Source: Streptomyces cellostaticus (lineage in GTDB: Bacteria; Actinomycetota; Actinomycetes; Streptomycetales; Streptomycetaceae). From it: a DNA stretch of 36,060 nucleotides. Positions 7,601 to 15,366 of this stretch are shown here, in pieces. A program made the translations under genes and the position numbers. The stretch is from assembly GCF_023630175.1 (NCBI RefSeq), contig NZ_JALLIN010000061.1:1-36060 (forward strand), in the 5' to 3' direction. Each line of letters begins with the position of its first letter. The stretch's first letter is position 1. A model generated the notes under the pieces. The model worked only from the letters and a program-made list of their open reading frames with translations. It had not been told where the DNA came from and did not search any database.

Positions 7601-7697
7601 CGGCACGGGATCCCGGGGTCCTGCCCGGCTGTGCCGTGGCGGGTCCTGCCCGGTTCGTGAGCGGGTCCCGCCCGGCCGGTGCCGCGACCGGAGGGGT

Positions 7698-8669
7698 TCA
7701 CCGGCCCGCGGCGTCCGGCGACTCCTTCCGGTCACGGCACCGGCTCCGCGTCAGTGACAGCAGTTCCCGTGCCGGTCCGGTGGGCCGGTGTCCCGTCGGC
7801 CACACGGCGCGCAGGTCGCGGCGCAGGGCGACGCCCTCGACCGGGATGCGCACCAGGCGGCGCATCGCCAGCTCCTCCCCCACCGCCAGCTCGCTCAGCA
7901 CCGACGGGCCGGCGCCGCTCACCGCCGAGGCCTTCACCGCCGTGGTGGAGGACAGCTCGATCAGCGGCCGGGCCAGGCCGCCGAGCGCGGTGTCCAGCAC
8001 CTGCCGGGTGCCGGAGCCGCGCTCGCGCAGGATCAGCGGGGTGGCCGCCAGTTCCGGCGGGGTCAGCGGGCGCCGACGGCGGGCCCAGGGGTGGCCGGGT
8101 GCCGTGACCACGATCAGACGGTCCCGGGCGATCACCGCCGAGTCCAGGCCCGCGGGGACCGTCAGGCCCTCGACGAACCCCAGATCCGCCTCGCCGTCCA
8201 GGACGAGTTCCGCCACCTTGGCCGAGTTGTCCGCGAGCAGCGACACCGCGGTGTCGGGCCGATCGGCGTGCAGGGCGAGCAGCCAGCCCGGGAGCAGGTA
8301 CTCGGCGATGGTCATGCTCGCCGCGACCCGCAGCCGGGAGTCCCGCCGGTCGCGCAGCGCCCGCGCGCCCGCGTCGAAGGCCGCCGCCGCCTCCACCACC
8401 CGCCGGGCCCAGTCCGTCACCAGGGCACCCGCGTCCGTGAGCCGGGAACCGCGGGGTGAGCGATCGACCAGGGCCACGCCGAGCTGCCGCTCCATCGAGC
8501 GCAGACGGCTGCTGGCGGCCGGCTGGGTGATGCCCACCTCGCGTGCCGCGGCGCCGAGGCTGCCCAGCCGCGCCACGGCCAGCAGCAGTTCCAGCGCGCC
8601 GAGGTCGGGCACCCGGTGCGCCAGCGAGCCGGCGGGCAGGCCGTCGTCCGTCGCGTTCCGCTCACTCAT
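7698..8669 (-). CDS. LysR-family transcriptional regulator (CysL/CbbR-like)
   Basis: The protein has 323 residues. The N-terminal winged helix-turn-helix spans about 24-83 (LELLLAVARLGSLGAAAREVGITQPAASSRLRSMERQLG). A two-lobed periplasmic-binding-like sensor domain follows from about 110 to 310 (RLRVAASMTIAEYLLPGWL; ADLGFVEG). It is divergent from the TDT-family exporter, with 70 bases between starts, so it most likely controls that exporter. Its ATG is itself part of a CATAAG-N5-CTTATG dyad carrying the LysR T-N11-A signature, which suggests autorepression. The effector is unknown. In other bacteria LysR relatives of this type sense sulfur or carbon metabolites. Confidence 0.87.
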   Translation of the reverse strand: MSERNATDDGLPAGSLAHRVPDLGALELLLAVARLGSLGAAAREVGITQPAASSRLRSMERQLGVALVDRSPRGSRLTDAGALVTDWARRVVEAAAAFDAGARALRDRRDSRLRVAASMTIAEYLLPGWLLALHADRPDTAVSLLADNSAKVAELVLDGEADLGFVEGLTVPAGLDSAVIARDRLIVVTAPGHPWARRRRPLTPPELAATPLILRERGSGTRQVLDTALGGLARPLIELSSTTAVKASAVSGAGPSVLSELAVGEELAMRRLVRIPVEGVALRRDLRAVWPTGHRPTGPARELLSLTRSRCRDRKESPDAAGR

Positions 8670-8683
8670 AAGACCAGCTTATG
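8667..8683. promoter_or_regulatory. LysR-type operator dyad overlapping the lysR start codon
   Basis: CATAAG (8667-8672), five bases, then CTTATG (8678-8683) is a perfect dyad containing T-N11-A. The leftmost three bases are the regulator's own ATG on the minus strand. It lies 57 bases before the exporter start, in the only 70-bp gap between the two genes. Confidence 0.6.
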
Positions 8684-8739
8684 CCCTGATAGATCCGTGC
8701 TCCCTGGTCGGCCGGGGCCGCCGGCCGGATCGTGGGATC

Positions 8740-9897
8740 ATGGTCATCGCAGCCCACCCCCTGCCCACCGCTCGCGCCGCCCGGCTCCGGCACCTCGGAC
8801 CCGAGTGGTACGCCACCGTCATGGGAACCACGGCCGTCGGCACGGCCGGCGCCGCGCTCCCCCTTCGGGCACCGGGAATGCGCGGGGTGTGCACCGCGCT
8901 GTGGGCGCTGTCCCTCGTCCTGCTGCTGGCCCTGCTGACCGCGCGTGCCCGGCACTGGACGCACCACCGCGACCGGGCCCGCGCCCATCTCCTGGACCCC
9001 GCCGTGGCCCCCTTCTACGGGTGTCTGGCCATGGCCCTGCTTGCGGTGGGCGGCGGTGCGGCGACCGTCGGCCGGGACTGGATCGGCACCGGCCCGGCCC
9101 TGGCCCTCGACGCGGTGCTGTTCACCGCCGGAACGGCGGTGGGGCTCGCGGCCGCCGTCGCCGTGCCGTATCTGATGGCCGCGCATCACCGGGGCGAGCC
9201 CCGTGAGGCCGGCCCGGTCTGGCTGCTGCCGCTCGTCGCGCCCATGGTCTCCGCCGCGGTCGGCCCGCGGCTCGTGCCGCTGCTGCCGCCGGGGCAGCCG
9301 CGGCAGACCCTGCTGCTGGGGTGCTTCGCGCTGTTCGGGCTGAGCCTGCTGGCGACGCTGGCGATCCTGCCGCTGGTCTTCGCCCGGCCGCTCGTCTCCG
9401 GTCCGCTGCCGCCGGCGCTCACCCCGGGCCTGTTCCTGGTCCTCGGCCCGCTCGGGCAGTCCACCACCGCCGTCGGCCTGATCGCGGACGCGGCCCCCGG
9501 GGTCGTACCAGCTCCCTACGACCGCGGCCTCGCCGTGTTCGCGGTGCTGTACGGGGTGCCGGTCATGGGGTTCGCGCTGCTGTGGCTGGCGCTCGCCTCG
9601 GCGCACGTGGCCCGGGCACGGCGCCGGGGCATGGGGTTCTCGATGACCTGGTGGGCGTTCACCTTCCCGGTGAGCACCTGTGTCACCGGCGCCGCCTCCC
9701 TCGCCGGGCGCACCGGGCTCACGGCGTACACAGCGCTGGCCACCGGTCTCTACGGCCTGCTGGCCGCCGCCTGGCTGGCGGCCGCGTCGGGGACGGTACG
9801 GGGGCTGCTCAGCGGCGAGCTGCCCGCAGCGCCGCGCCCAGCACCCGCGGCGCCTCGGCCAGCGACGGCCCGTACCAGGTCAGGTGGCGCCCGCTGA
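8740..9897 (+). CDS. TDT-family transporter (tellurite-resistance/dicarboxylate transporter, TehA/SLAC1-like)
   Basis: The 385-residue protein is largely hydrophobic, with about ten membrane segments from about residue 25 to 365. The opening LGPEWYATVMGTTAVGTAGAALPL is the family's typical first helix, which supports the ATG at 8740. TDT proteins are anion channels or exporters; fungal and bacterial relatives move malate, sulfite or other small anions. Control by an adjacent LysR regulator suggests efflux or uptake of an acidic metabolite that is also its inducer, but the substrate cannot be told. The last 30 residues are Pro/Ala/Arg-rich and overlap the convergent metal-receptor gene by 89 bases, so this tail may be a neutral extension. 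Confidence 0.82.
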   Translation: MVIAAHPLPTARAARLRHLGPEWYATVMGTTAVGTAGAALPLRAPGMRGVCTALWALSLVLLLALLTARARHWTHHRDRARAHLLDPAVAPFYGCLAMALLAVGGGAATVGRDWIGTGPALALDAVLFTAGTAVGLAAAVAVPYLMAAHHRGEPREAGPVWLLPLVAPMVSAAVGPRLVPLLPPGQPRQTLLLGCFALFGLSLLATLAILPLVFARPLVSGPLPPALTPGLFLVLGPLGQSTTAVGLIADAAPGVVPAPYDRGLAVFAVLYGVPVMGFALLWLALASAHVARARRRGMGFSMTWWAFTFPVSTCVTGAASLAGRTGLTAYTALATGLYGLLAAAWLAAASGTVRGLLSGELPAAPRPAPAAPRPATARTRSGGAR

Positions 9898-10531
9898 CCA
9901 GTGCGCAGGGCAGGCCGGGAAAGGCCTCGGGACCGTCCCCCGCGGTGAAGCGGTAGGGCTCGTCCGGCAGGACGACCAGGTCCGGGTCCGCCGCCACCAG
10001 CTCCGCCGGCGGCACCCGGGGGTAGCGGTCGGGATGCCCGGCGTACAGGTGGTGCACGCCGAGGCGGGCGAGCACGTCGCCCGCGAAGGTGTCCCGGCCC
10101 AGCACCATCCAGGGGCGGCGCCAGATGGGCACGACCGCCGTAGTCCGGGCCGCGGGTTCGGGCAGGCCCGCCCAGGCCGCCTCCGCCGCGTCCAGCCAGC
10201 CGGGCCGCGCCGGGGCGCCGCACGCCGTGAGCACCCGGTCCAGTTCGCGGAACGCCTGCGGCACCGTCCGCACCTCCGTGACCAGGACCTCGAGACCCGC
10301 AGTGCGCAGGGCGTCCAGGTCGGCGGCGCGGTTCTCCTCCTCGTTCGCGACCACCAGGTCGGGGGCGAGGGCGAGGATCCGGTCGACGGCCGGGTTCTTG
10401 GTGCCGCCGATCCGGACGGCACCGGGATCGGGCGGGTGACTGCACCAGTCGGTGACCCCGGCGAGCACGCCGGGCAGCGTTTCGGCCACCGCCTCGGTCA
10501 GCGAGGGCACCAGGGAGACCACGCGCACCAC
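9809..10531 (-). CDS. Helical-backbone metal-receptor-like protein (BtuF/TroA fold), no signal peptide
   Basis: This 240-residue protein begins directly with the first beta strand of the Peripla_BP_2 fold (VVRVVSLVPSLTEAV). It continues through GVTDWCSHPP, KNPAVDRILALAPDLVVANEEENR, the long backbone helix and LVAADPDLVVLPDEPYRF. Exported members of this family bind corrinoids, haem or siderophores. This one has no lipobox or signal peptide, and no ABC permease lies nearby, so it probably works in the cytoplasm. The start is GTG at 10529-10531 or the next GTG three bases on; it lies five bases after the XRE-cupin stop, so the two form an operon. The 3' end overlaps the convergent exporter gene by 89 bases. 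A cobalamin- or metal-binding role is only a family-level guess. Confidence 0.75.
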   Translation of the reverse strand: MVRVVSLVPSLTEAVAETLPGVLAGVTDWCSHPPDPGAVRIGGTKNPAVDRILALAPDLVVANEEENRAADLDALRTAGLEVLVTEVRTVPQAFRELDRVLTACGAPARPGWLDAAEAAWAGLPEPAARTTAVVPIWRRPWMVLGRDTFAGDVLARLGVHHLYAGHPDRYPRVPPAELVAADPDLVVLPDEPYRFTAGDGPEAFPGLPCALVSGRHLTWYGPSLAEAPRVLGAALRAARR

Positions 10532-10536
10532 AGGTC

Positions 10537-11109
10537 CTAGCGTGCCCGGTCCTGCACGGCCTCGATGTGCTCGGCGACCGCCACCACGATCACCCGGGTG
10601 TCCGGGACGGTCGCCCGCCAGCGGTGGCGGACCCCGCCGGTCAGGTACAGGGTGTCGCCGCGGCCCAGGCGGTAGGCGCGGCCCTCGGCCTCGATCTCCA
10701 CTGCGCCGTCGGCGACGTACATCAGCTCGTCGTTGCGGTGCTGGAACTCGCGTCCGGCGTCGTGGTCGCCGGTGAACTCCGACGCGTGCAGCTGATGGTG
10801 GCCGCGCACCAGCGACCGGGTGCGCGGCAGGAGGTCCGACTCGGTGACGGGCTCGGCCCGTACGACGTCCACGCTGGCCGCCGGGTCGGCGGCGGCGAGG
10901 AGCTCCACCGCCGTGGTGCGCAGGGCGTCGGCCAGCTTCTCCAGGGAGCCGCGGCTCGGGCGGGCCTTGTCGTTCTCGACCTGGCTGAGGAAGGGGACCG
11001 AGAGGCCGGTGCGCTCGGCCACGACGGCGAGGGTGAGCTCCAGCGCGCGACGCCGCCGCCGTACGGCCGCGCCCACCCGCACGGGCTGCTGCTCTTTGTG
11101 GTCGCCCAT
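10537..11109 (-). CDS. XRE-family regulator with C-terminal cupin domain
   Basis: The protein has 190 residues from the ATG at 11107-11109, which is preceded by AAGGAGGGAG. A longer GTG start at 11130 would place that ribosome-binding site inside the gene. The helix-turn-helix spans about 12-65 (LTLAVVAERTGLSVPFLSQVENDKARPSRGSLEKLADAL), and a cupin barrel follows from about 105 to 185 (HRNDELMYVADGAVEIEAEGRAYRLGRGDTLYL; GGVRHRW). Regulators of this build respond to a small ligand bound in the cupin and often repress nearby metabolic genes. It is cotranscribed with the metal-receptor-like protein, so a shared ligand is possible. No ligand can be named. Confidence 0.85.
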   Translation of the reverse strand: MGDHKEQQPVRVGAAVRRRRRALELTLAVVAERTGLSVPFLSQVENDKARPSRGSLEKLADALRTTAVELLAAADPAASVDVVRAEPVTESDLLPRTRSLVRGHHQLHASEFTGDHDAGREFQHRNDELMYVADGAVEIEAEGRAYRLGRGDTLYLTGGVRHRWRATVPDTRVIVVAVAEHIEAVQDRAR

Positions 11110-11629
11110 CGCTCCGGCTCCCTCCTTCACCCGTCGTGCCGCCGTCCGGACGCTCGTCGCCGGGCGGTCCCCTGAAGAGTTGTCTGCACCCTACGCATGT
11201 TCGGCAAACCGTTTCACGCGCCTGCCACATCCCTGACCCGCCGGTGGGCCCGCACCCCCACGGTTCACGCCAGTGCGGCGGCTCGCGGTGCGGGACGGGT
11301 CTGCCTTGTTCCAAGGCCCGGACGGCCCCCGATGTTCCACCGGGACGGCGTCGATCACCCTCCGTGGTTGGCCGAATCCTTACCGTGGGTGGTCCTGGGG
11401 GCGTCGGGGAGGCCACGAAGCCGTGCCGGCACGCGCGGGAACCGCTGGGGGTGGGCGCCGGGAGCACGTCCGCGAACGTGCGTGCGACACCCACCCCCAG
11501 GGCGGCGGCCGGAACGGCCGGGTCTCCCGGCCCCCCGGCTCCGGCCGAGTCCCCCATGGCACCCCCGCCGCCTTCACGGCGCCGATGGGGGCATGCCCGC
11601 GCCGGGCGGCAGAAGTCCGCACCGGAACA
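11110..11629. other. Gene-poor stretch upstream of the XRE-cupin gene
   Basis: About 520 bases hold no frame with a credible start, ribosome-binding site and protein-like composition. The minus-strand promoter of the XRE-cupin gene should lie at the left end; TTGCCG near 11205 on the minus strand could be a -35 but lacks a clear partner. A 15-bp inverted repeat GCCTTG-N3-CAAGGC is at 11303-11317. The right part is C-rich, low-complexity sequence. Confidence 0.4.
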
Positions 11630-11677
11630 CGGAATTCGCCCCTGTCTCGGACATGTCCGAGACAGGGGCGAATTCCG
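11630..11677 (-). terminator. 48-bp perfect palindrome, terminator of the betaine transporter operon
   Basis: Bases 11630-11653 and 11654-11677 are exact reverse complements (24-bp arms, no spacer; centre GGACATGTCC; ends CGGAATTC and GAATTCCG). It begins 14 bases after the stop of the permease/binding-protein fusion. As RNA it forms a very stable hairpin, so termination is the simplest role. Confidence 0.75.
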
Positions 11678-11690
11678 CGGATGAGAAGCC

Positions 11691-14315
11691 TCAGGCGACG
11701 GGAGCCAACTCGTCTTCGAGTCCGGGGTGGGCGTCCAGCCACCGCCGGGCCGACTGCTTCTCCTGCCCGCTGCCGCCCTTCTGTATCTCCACCTCGAGCG
11801 AAGCGAGCTGCTTCTCGCTGAGCTTGAAGCCCTTCAGCCACTTGGAGAACTCGGGGAAGTCCCGGCTGAAGTCCTTCTTGCCGACCATGTGGATCTGCTC
11901 GCCCTTGCCCCAGGCCCCCATCGGGTCCTTCAGCTTCTTCAGGTCGTACTTCCCGTACGCCCAGTGCGGCGACCACAGCGTCACCACGACCGGCTCCTTC
12001 TTCTTGATGGACCGGTCCAGCTCCGCCAGCATCGACGACGTGCTCGACGACACCACCTTGTACTCACCGTCGAGCCCGTACGCCTTCAGGACCTTGTCGT
12101 TCAAGGTCCCCATCATCCCGGCGCTCGCCTCGATACCGATGATCTTGCCGTCGAACTTCTTCCCCTGCCCCTTCAGATCGGCCAGGGAGTCGACGCCCTT
12201 CACATACGACGGAACCGTCAGCTCCAGCGACGTCGGCCCGTACCACGACCCGAGATCCTCGAGCCGCGAACCGTACTTGTCCCAGTACGCCTTGTGCGTC
12301 GTCGGCAACCAGGCGTCGAGCTGAACGTCCATCTGGCCCTGCGCGAGCGAGGAGTACAACGGCCCCGGGTCGAGCTGCTTGAGCCGCGGCTTGTACCCGC
12401 GGTCCTCCAGAATGTTCTGCCACAGATAGGTGGAAGCGATGGCCTCGTCCCACGGGAAGTAGCCCATGTCGACGGTCTTTCCCGCGCCCTTCCCCCGCTC
12501 GGCGCCACCCGAGGGGTTCGGAGCGAGCTTGTCGAGCAGGGTCGGATTCTTCTTCAGCCAGGCACGCACGCCCGCCTGCTCATGGCCTTCGCCCGCGGCA
12601 CGGATCTCGTTCTCCAGACCCGTCAGCTGCTTCTCGCTGAGCTTGAAGTCCTTCAGCCACCGCGCGACGACCGGGGAATCGGCGGAGAAGCCCTTGCGGG
12701 CGACCGTATGGATCTGCTCGCCCTTGCCCCAGGCCCCCTTCGGGTCCTTCAGCTTCTTCAGGTCGTACTTCCCGTACGCCCAGTGCGGCGACCACAGCGT
12801 CACCACGACCGGCTCCTTCTTCTTGATGGACCGGTCCAGCTCCGCCAGCATCGACGACGTGCTCGACGACACCACCTTGTACTCACCGTCGAGCCCGTAC
12901 GCCTTCAGGACCTTGTCGTTCAAGGTCCCCATCATCCCGGCGCTCGCCTCGATACCGATGATCTTGCCGTCGAACTTCTTCCCCTGCCCCTTCAGATCGG
13001 CCAGGGAGTCGACGCCCTTCACATACGACGGAACCGTCAGCTCCAGCGACGTCGGCCCGTACCACGACCCGAGATCCTCGAGCCGCGAACCGTACTTGTC
13101 CCAGTACGCCTTGTGCGTCGTCGGCAACCAGGCGTCGGTCTGGAAGTCGAGGTCTCCCCGGGCCACACCGGAGTAGAGCGGGCCGGGGTCGAGCTGCTTG
13201 ACGTCCGTCCGGAAACCGCGCTCCTCGAGGAGTTCCTTCCACAGGTACGTGGTGGCCGTGCCCTCGTCCCAGGGGATGTAGCCGATGCTGATCTTCTTGC
13301 CCTGGCCCACGTTCGCGCTCGGCCGCCCGTCGGACCCGTCGGACCCGTCGGAGCCGAAGAGGTTCAGGCCACCCGCGACGAGCGCGAGCACGACCATCCC
13401 GACGACGGCGACCGAGCCGGCGGGCTGGTGGTGCGCGAGCCTGACCCGGCCGGTGACGAGGGCGGCCTTGGCCGCGGCCCGGCGCCCCAGCGGGGAGACA
13501 CGCTCGCTGAGCGCTCCGGTCATGCGGTCCAGGTACATGGCGAGGATGACCACGGCGGTACCGCTCTCGGCGGCCAGGCCGACCTTGAGCTGTGTGATCG
13601 CGGAATAGACCTGCTCACCGAGACCACCCGCGCCCGCCATACCGCCGATGACGACCATCGACAGGGCCAGCATGATCACCTGGTTGACGCCTGCCATGAT
13701 CGTCGGCACGGCGAGGGGGAGCTGCACACGGGTGAGGATGTCCCGCGGGCCGGTGCCGAAGGCCTCGGCCGCTTCGATCAGCTCGCCGTCCACCTGCCGG
13801 ATGCCGAGCTCGGTCATGCGGACGCCCGGCGGCATGGCGAAGATGATCGTGGCCAGCAGGCCGGGCGTCGTACCGACGCCGAAGAACATGACGCCGGGAA
13901 TGAGGTAGACGAAGGCCGGCATCGTCTGCATGACGTCGAGCACCGGCCGGAGCTGGGCGCTGACCCGCTTGCTGCGGGCGGCCCAGACACCGAGCGGGAC
14001 CGCGATCACCACGGTGATGACGGCGGCCACGAGCACGAGCGACAGCGTGTCCATCGCGTCGGCCCACAGCCCGAGCGCGTCGATGAGCAGGAGCCCCGCG
14101 CCGGCGACCACCGCGGCGAGCAGGCCGCGCAGCCACCAGGCGAGCACGGCGAGGATGCCGATCACCAGCAGCGGCTCGCCGCCGCCGAGCACGGCGTCGA
14201 CACCGTCGTACATGCCGCCCAGCACGGCCTGGACGATGTCGAAGACCCATGTGAGGTGGGACTGCAACCAGTCGACGGCGTTCTCGACCCAGCTGCCGAA
14301 ACGAATCCTAGGCAC
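11691..14315 (-). CDS. Glycine betaine-type ABC importer: permease fused to two tandem substrate-binding domains
   Basis: The 874-residue protein starts with a ProW/OpuAB-type permease (about residues 1-290, six or more membrane segments, EAA loop near ELIEAAEAFGTGPRDILTRVQLPLAVPTIMAG). One more membrane helix (about 297-322) and a GSDGSDGSDG linker follow. Then come two OpuAC-type binding domains, about 337-600 and 611-874, both beginning like GY(I/F)PWDE and containing LDPGPLYS and DAWLPTTHKAYW. The binding domains are therefore tethered outside the membrane, as in the OpuA-type transporters. A 429-bp block is nearly identical between the two domains although their ends have diverged. The ATG overlaps the ATPase gene by eight bases. 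Substrates are probably betaine or other quaternary amines used as osmoprotectants. Confidence 0.92.
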   Translation of the reverse strand: MPRIRFGSWVENAVDWLQSHLTWVFDIVQAVLGGMYDGVDAVLGGGEPLLVIGILAVLAWWLRGLLAAVVAGAGLLLIDALGLWADAMDTLSLVLVAAVITVVIAVPLGVWAARSKRVSAQLRPVLDVMQTMPAFVYLIPGVMFFGVGTTPGLLATIIFAMPPGVRMTELGIRQVDGELIEAAEAFGTGPRDILTRVQLPLAVPTIMAGVNQVIMLALSMVVIGGMAGAGGLGEQVYSAITQLKVGLAAESGTAVVILAMYLDRMTGALSERVSPLGRRAAAKAALVTGRVRLAHHQPAGSVAVVGMVVLALVAGGLNLFGSDGSDGSDGRPSANVGQGKKISIGYIPWDEGTATTYLWKELLEERGFRTDVKQLDPGPLYSGVARGDLDFQTDAWLPTTHKAYWDKYGSRLEDLGSWYGPTSLELTVPSYVKGVDSLADLKGQGKKFDGKIIGIEASAGMMGTLNDKVLKAYGLDGEYKVVSSSTSSMLAELDRSIKKKEPVVVTLWSPHWAYGKYDLKKLKDPKGAWGKGEQIHTVARKGFSADSPVVARWLKDFKLSEKQLTGLENEIRAAGEGHEQAGVRAWLKKNPTLLDKLAPNPSGGAERGKGAGKTVDMGYFPWDEAIASTYLWQNILEDRGYKPRLKQLDPGPLYSSLAQGQMDVQLDAWLPTTHKAYWDKYGSRLEDLGSWYGPTSLELTVPSYVKGVDSLADLKGQGKKFDGKIIGIEASAGMMGTLNDKVLKAYGLDGEYKVVSSSTSSMLAELDRSIKKKEPVVVTLWSPHWAYGKYDLKKLKDPMGAWGKGEQIHMVGKKDFSRDFPEFSKWLKGFKLSEKQLASLEVEIQKGGSGQEKQSARRWLDAHPGLEDELAPVA
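11890..12318 (-). repeat. Near-identical internal repeat, copy in second binding domain
   Basis: This 429-bp block matches 12709-13137 at an offset of 819 bases (273 codons). By eye the only difference is at 11920 (A here, T at 12739), which changes Met to Lys. It encodes the middle and C-terminal lobe of the binding domain, from the TTHKAYWDK region to GEQIH. Confidence 0.9.
12709..13137 (-). repeat. Near-identical internal repeat, copy in first binding domain
   Basis: Partner of the block at 11890-12318, in the same orientation and frame. Identity stops sharply at both ends (next bases differ at 12319/13138), and the flanking binding-domain sequence is clearly diverged. Confidence 0.9.
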
Positions 14316-15366
14316 GGGTCATCGCCTCCTCCTCGCCGAGGAAGCGGACCAGCCGCTGTCTCGGGACCACTCCGACGACCTTCCGCCTCTCGTCCAGGAC
14401 GGCCACCGGGTGCGACACCCGGGCGCTGATCGAGCAGAGTTCCGGGAACGGCGTGTCAGGCGTGGCGGTCCGGCATCCCGAGCCGGGCTCGCAGCCGCAG
14501 TCGGCCTCGTCGCCGCGGACGTCGGTGTCCATCACCGCGGCGGCGGTCAGCACCCGGGAGCGGTCGACGTCCTGGGTGAAGGAGGCGACGTAGTCGTCCG
14601 CGGGGCGCAGCAGGATGTCCTCGGCGGTGCCGGTCTGGACGATCCGGCCGTCGCGCATGACGGCGATGCGGTCGCCCAGGCGCATGGCCTCGTTGAGGTC
14701 GTGGGTGATGAAGACGATGGTCTTCTTCAGGGTCTTCTGCAGCTCCAGCAACTGGTCCTGCATGTCGCGGCGGATCAGCGGGTCCAGGGCGCTGAAGGAC
14801 TCGTCCATCAGCAGCAGGTCCGCGTCGGTGGCCAGGGCGCGGGCGAGGCCGACGCGCTGCTGCATGCCGCCGGACAGCTCGTCGGGCCAGGAGTCCTCCC
14901 AGCCGGCCAGACCGCACAGGGCGAGCGCCTCGTCGGCGCGGCGCTCGCGCTCGGCGCGGGGCACGCCCTGCACGGACAGGCCGTAGGCGGCGTTGTCGCG
15001 GACGCTGCGGTGCGGGAACAGCGCGAAGTGCTGGAAGACCATGCTGATCTTCCTGGAGCGCAGTTCGCGCAGTTCGCGGTCGCCGAGCCCGGTCAGGTCC
15101 CGGCCGTCGAAGAGGACCCGGCCGGCGGTCGGCTCGAGCAGACCGTTGAGCATCCGCAGCAGGGTCGACTTGCCGGAGCCCGACAGACCCATCACGACGA
15201 ATATCTCGCCTGCCTCGACCCGGAAGGAGGCGTCGATGACGGCCGCGGTGGCGCCGTCGGCGCGCAGCTCCTCCCGGTCGGCGCTCGCGCGCAACCTCTC
15301 CACTGCCTGGTCCGGTCGTCTGCCGAACACCTTGAACAGGTGCTCGGCCTCAAGCCTTGGTTGCAC
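14308..15366 (-). CDS. proV: Glycine betaine-type ABC importer ATPase
   Basis: This 352-residue ATPase has Walker A GLSGSGKST, Q-loop FQHFALFPH, signature LSGGMQQR, Walker B LLLMDESFSALD and the switch histidine in FITHDLNEAM. The C-terminal part has a short CBS-like segment (SHPVAVLDERRKVVGVVPRQRLVRFL), as in ProV/OpuAA proteins where it senses ionic strength. An unusual insert before it reads DCGCEPGSGC, three cysteines within nine residues. The GTG at 15364-15366 follows GAGAGG. An ATG 63 bases upstream is also in frame but adds a non-family leader. It is the first gene of the two-gene importer operon and overlaps the permease fusion by eight bases. Confidence 0.92.
   Translation of the reverse strand: MQPRLEAEHLFKVFGRRPDQAVERLRASADREELRADGATAAVIDASFRVEAGEIFVVMGLSGSGKSTLLRMLNGLLEPTAGRVLFDGRDLTGLGDRELRELRSRKISMVFQHFALFPHRSVRDNAAYGLSVQGVPRAERERRADEALALCGLAGWEDSWPDELSGGMQQRVGLARALATDADLLLMDESFSALDPLIRRDMQDQLLELQKTLKKTIVFITHDLNEAMRLGDRIAVMRDGRIVQTGTAEDILLRPADDYVASFTQDVDRSRVLTAAAVMDTDVRGDEADCGCEPGSGCRTATPDTPFPELCSISARVSHPVAVLDERRKVVGVVPRQRLVRFLGEEEAMTRA

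Noticed and set aside
7601..7697. Three imperfect GGGTCCTGCCCGG copies considered as a repeat array
   Set aside because: Short, GC-only and unevenly spaced; more likely low-complexity drift between convergent genes than a CRISPR or regulatory array.
11197..12324. A 375-codon plus-strand frame spanning the gene-poor stretch and the end of the transporter gene
   Set aside because: It runs through the 48-bp palindrome and into antisense of the binding domain. The product is Arg/Pro/Ser-rich and has no ribosome-binding site.
11727..14429. A 900-codon open frame on the plus strand opposite the betaine permease/binding-protein gene
   Set aside because: It is the antisense image of strongly biased codons in the fused transporter gene, whose minus-strand protein has clear family motifs. 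The plus-strand product is a low-complexity Arg/His/Gln-rich chain with duplicated blocks that merely mirror the repeat.
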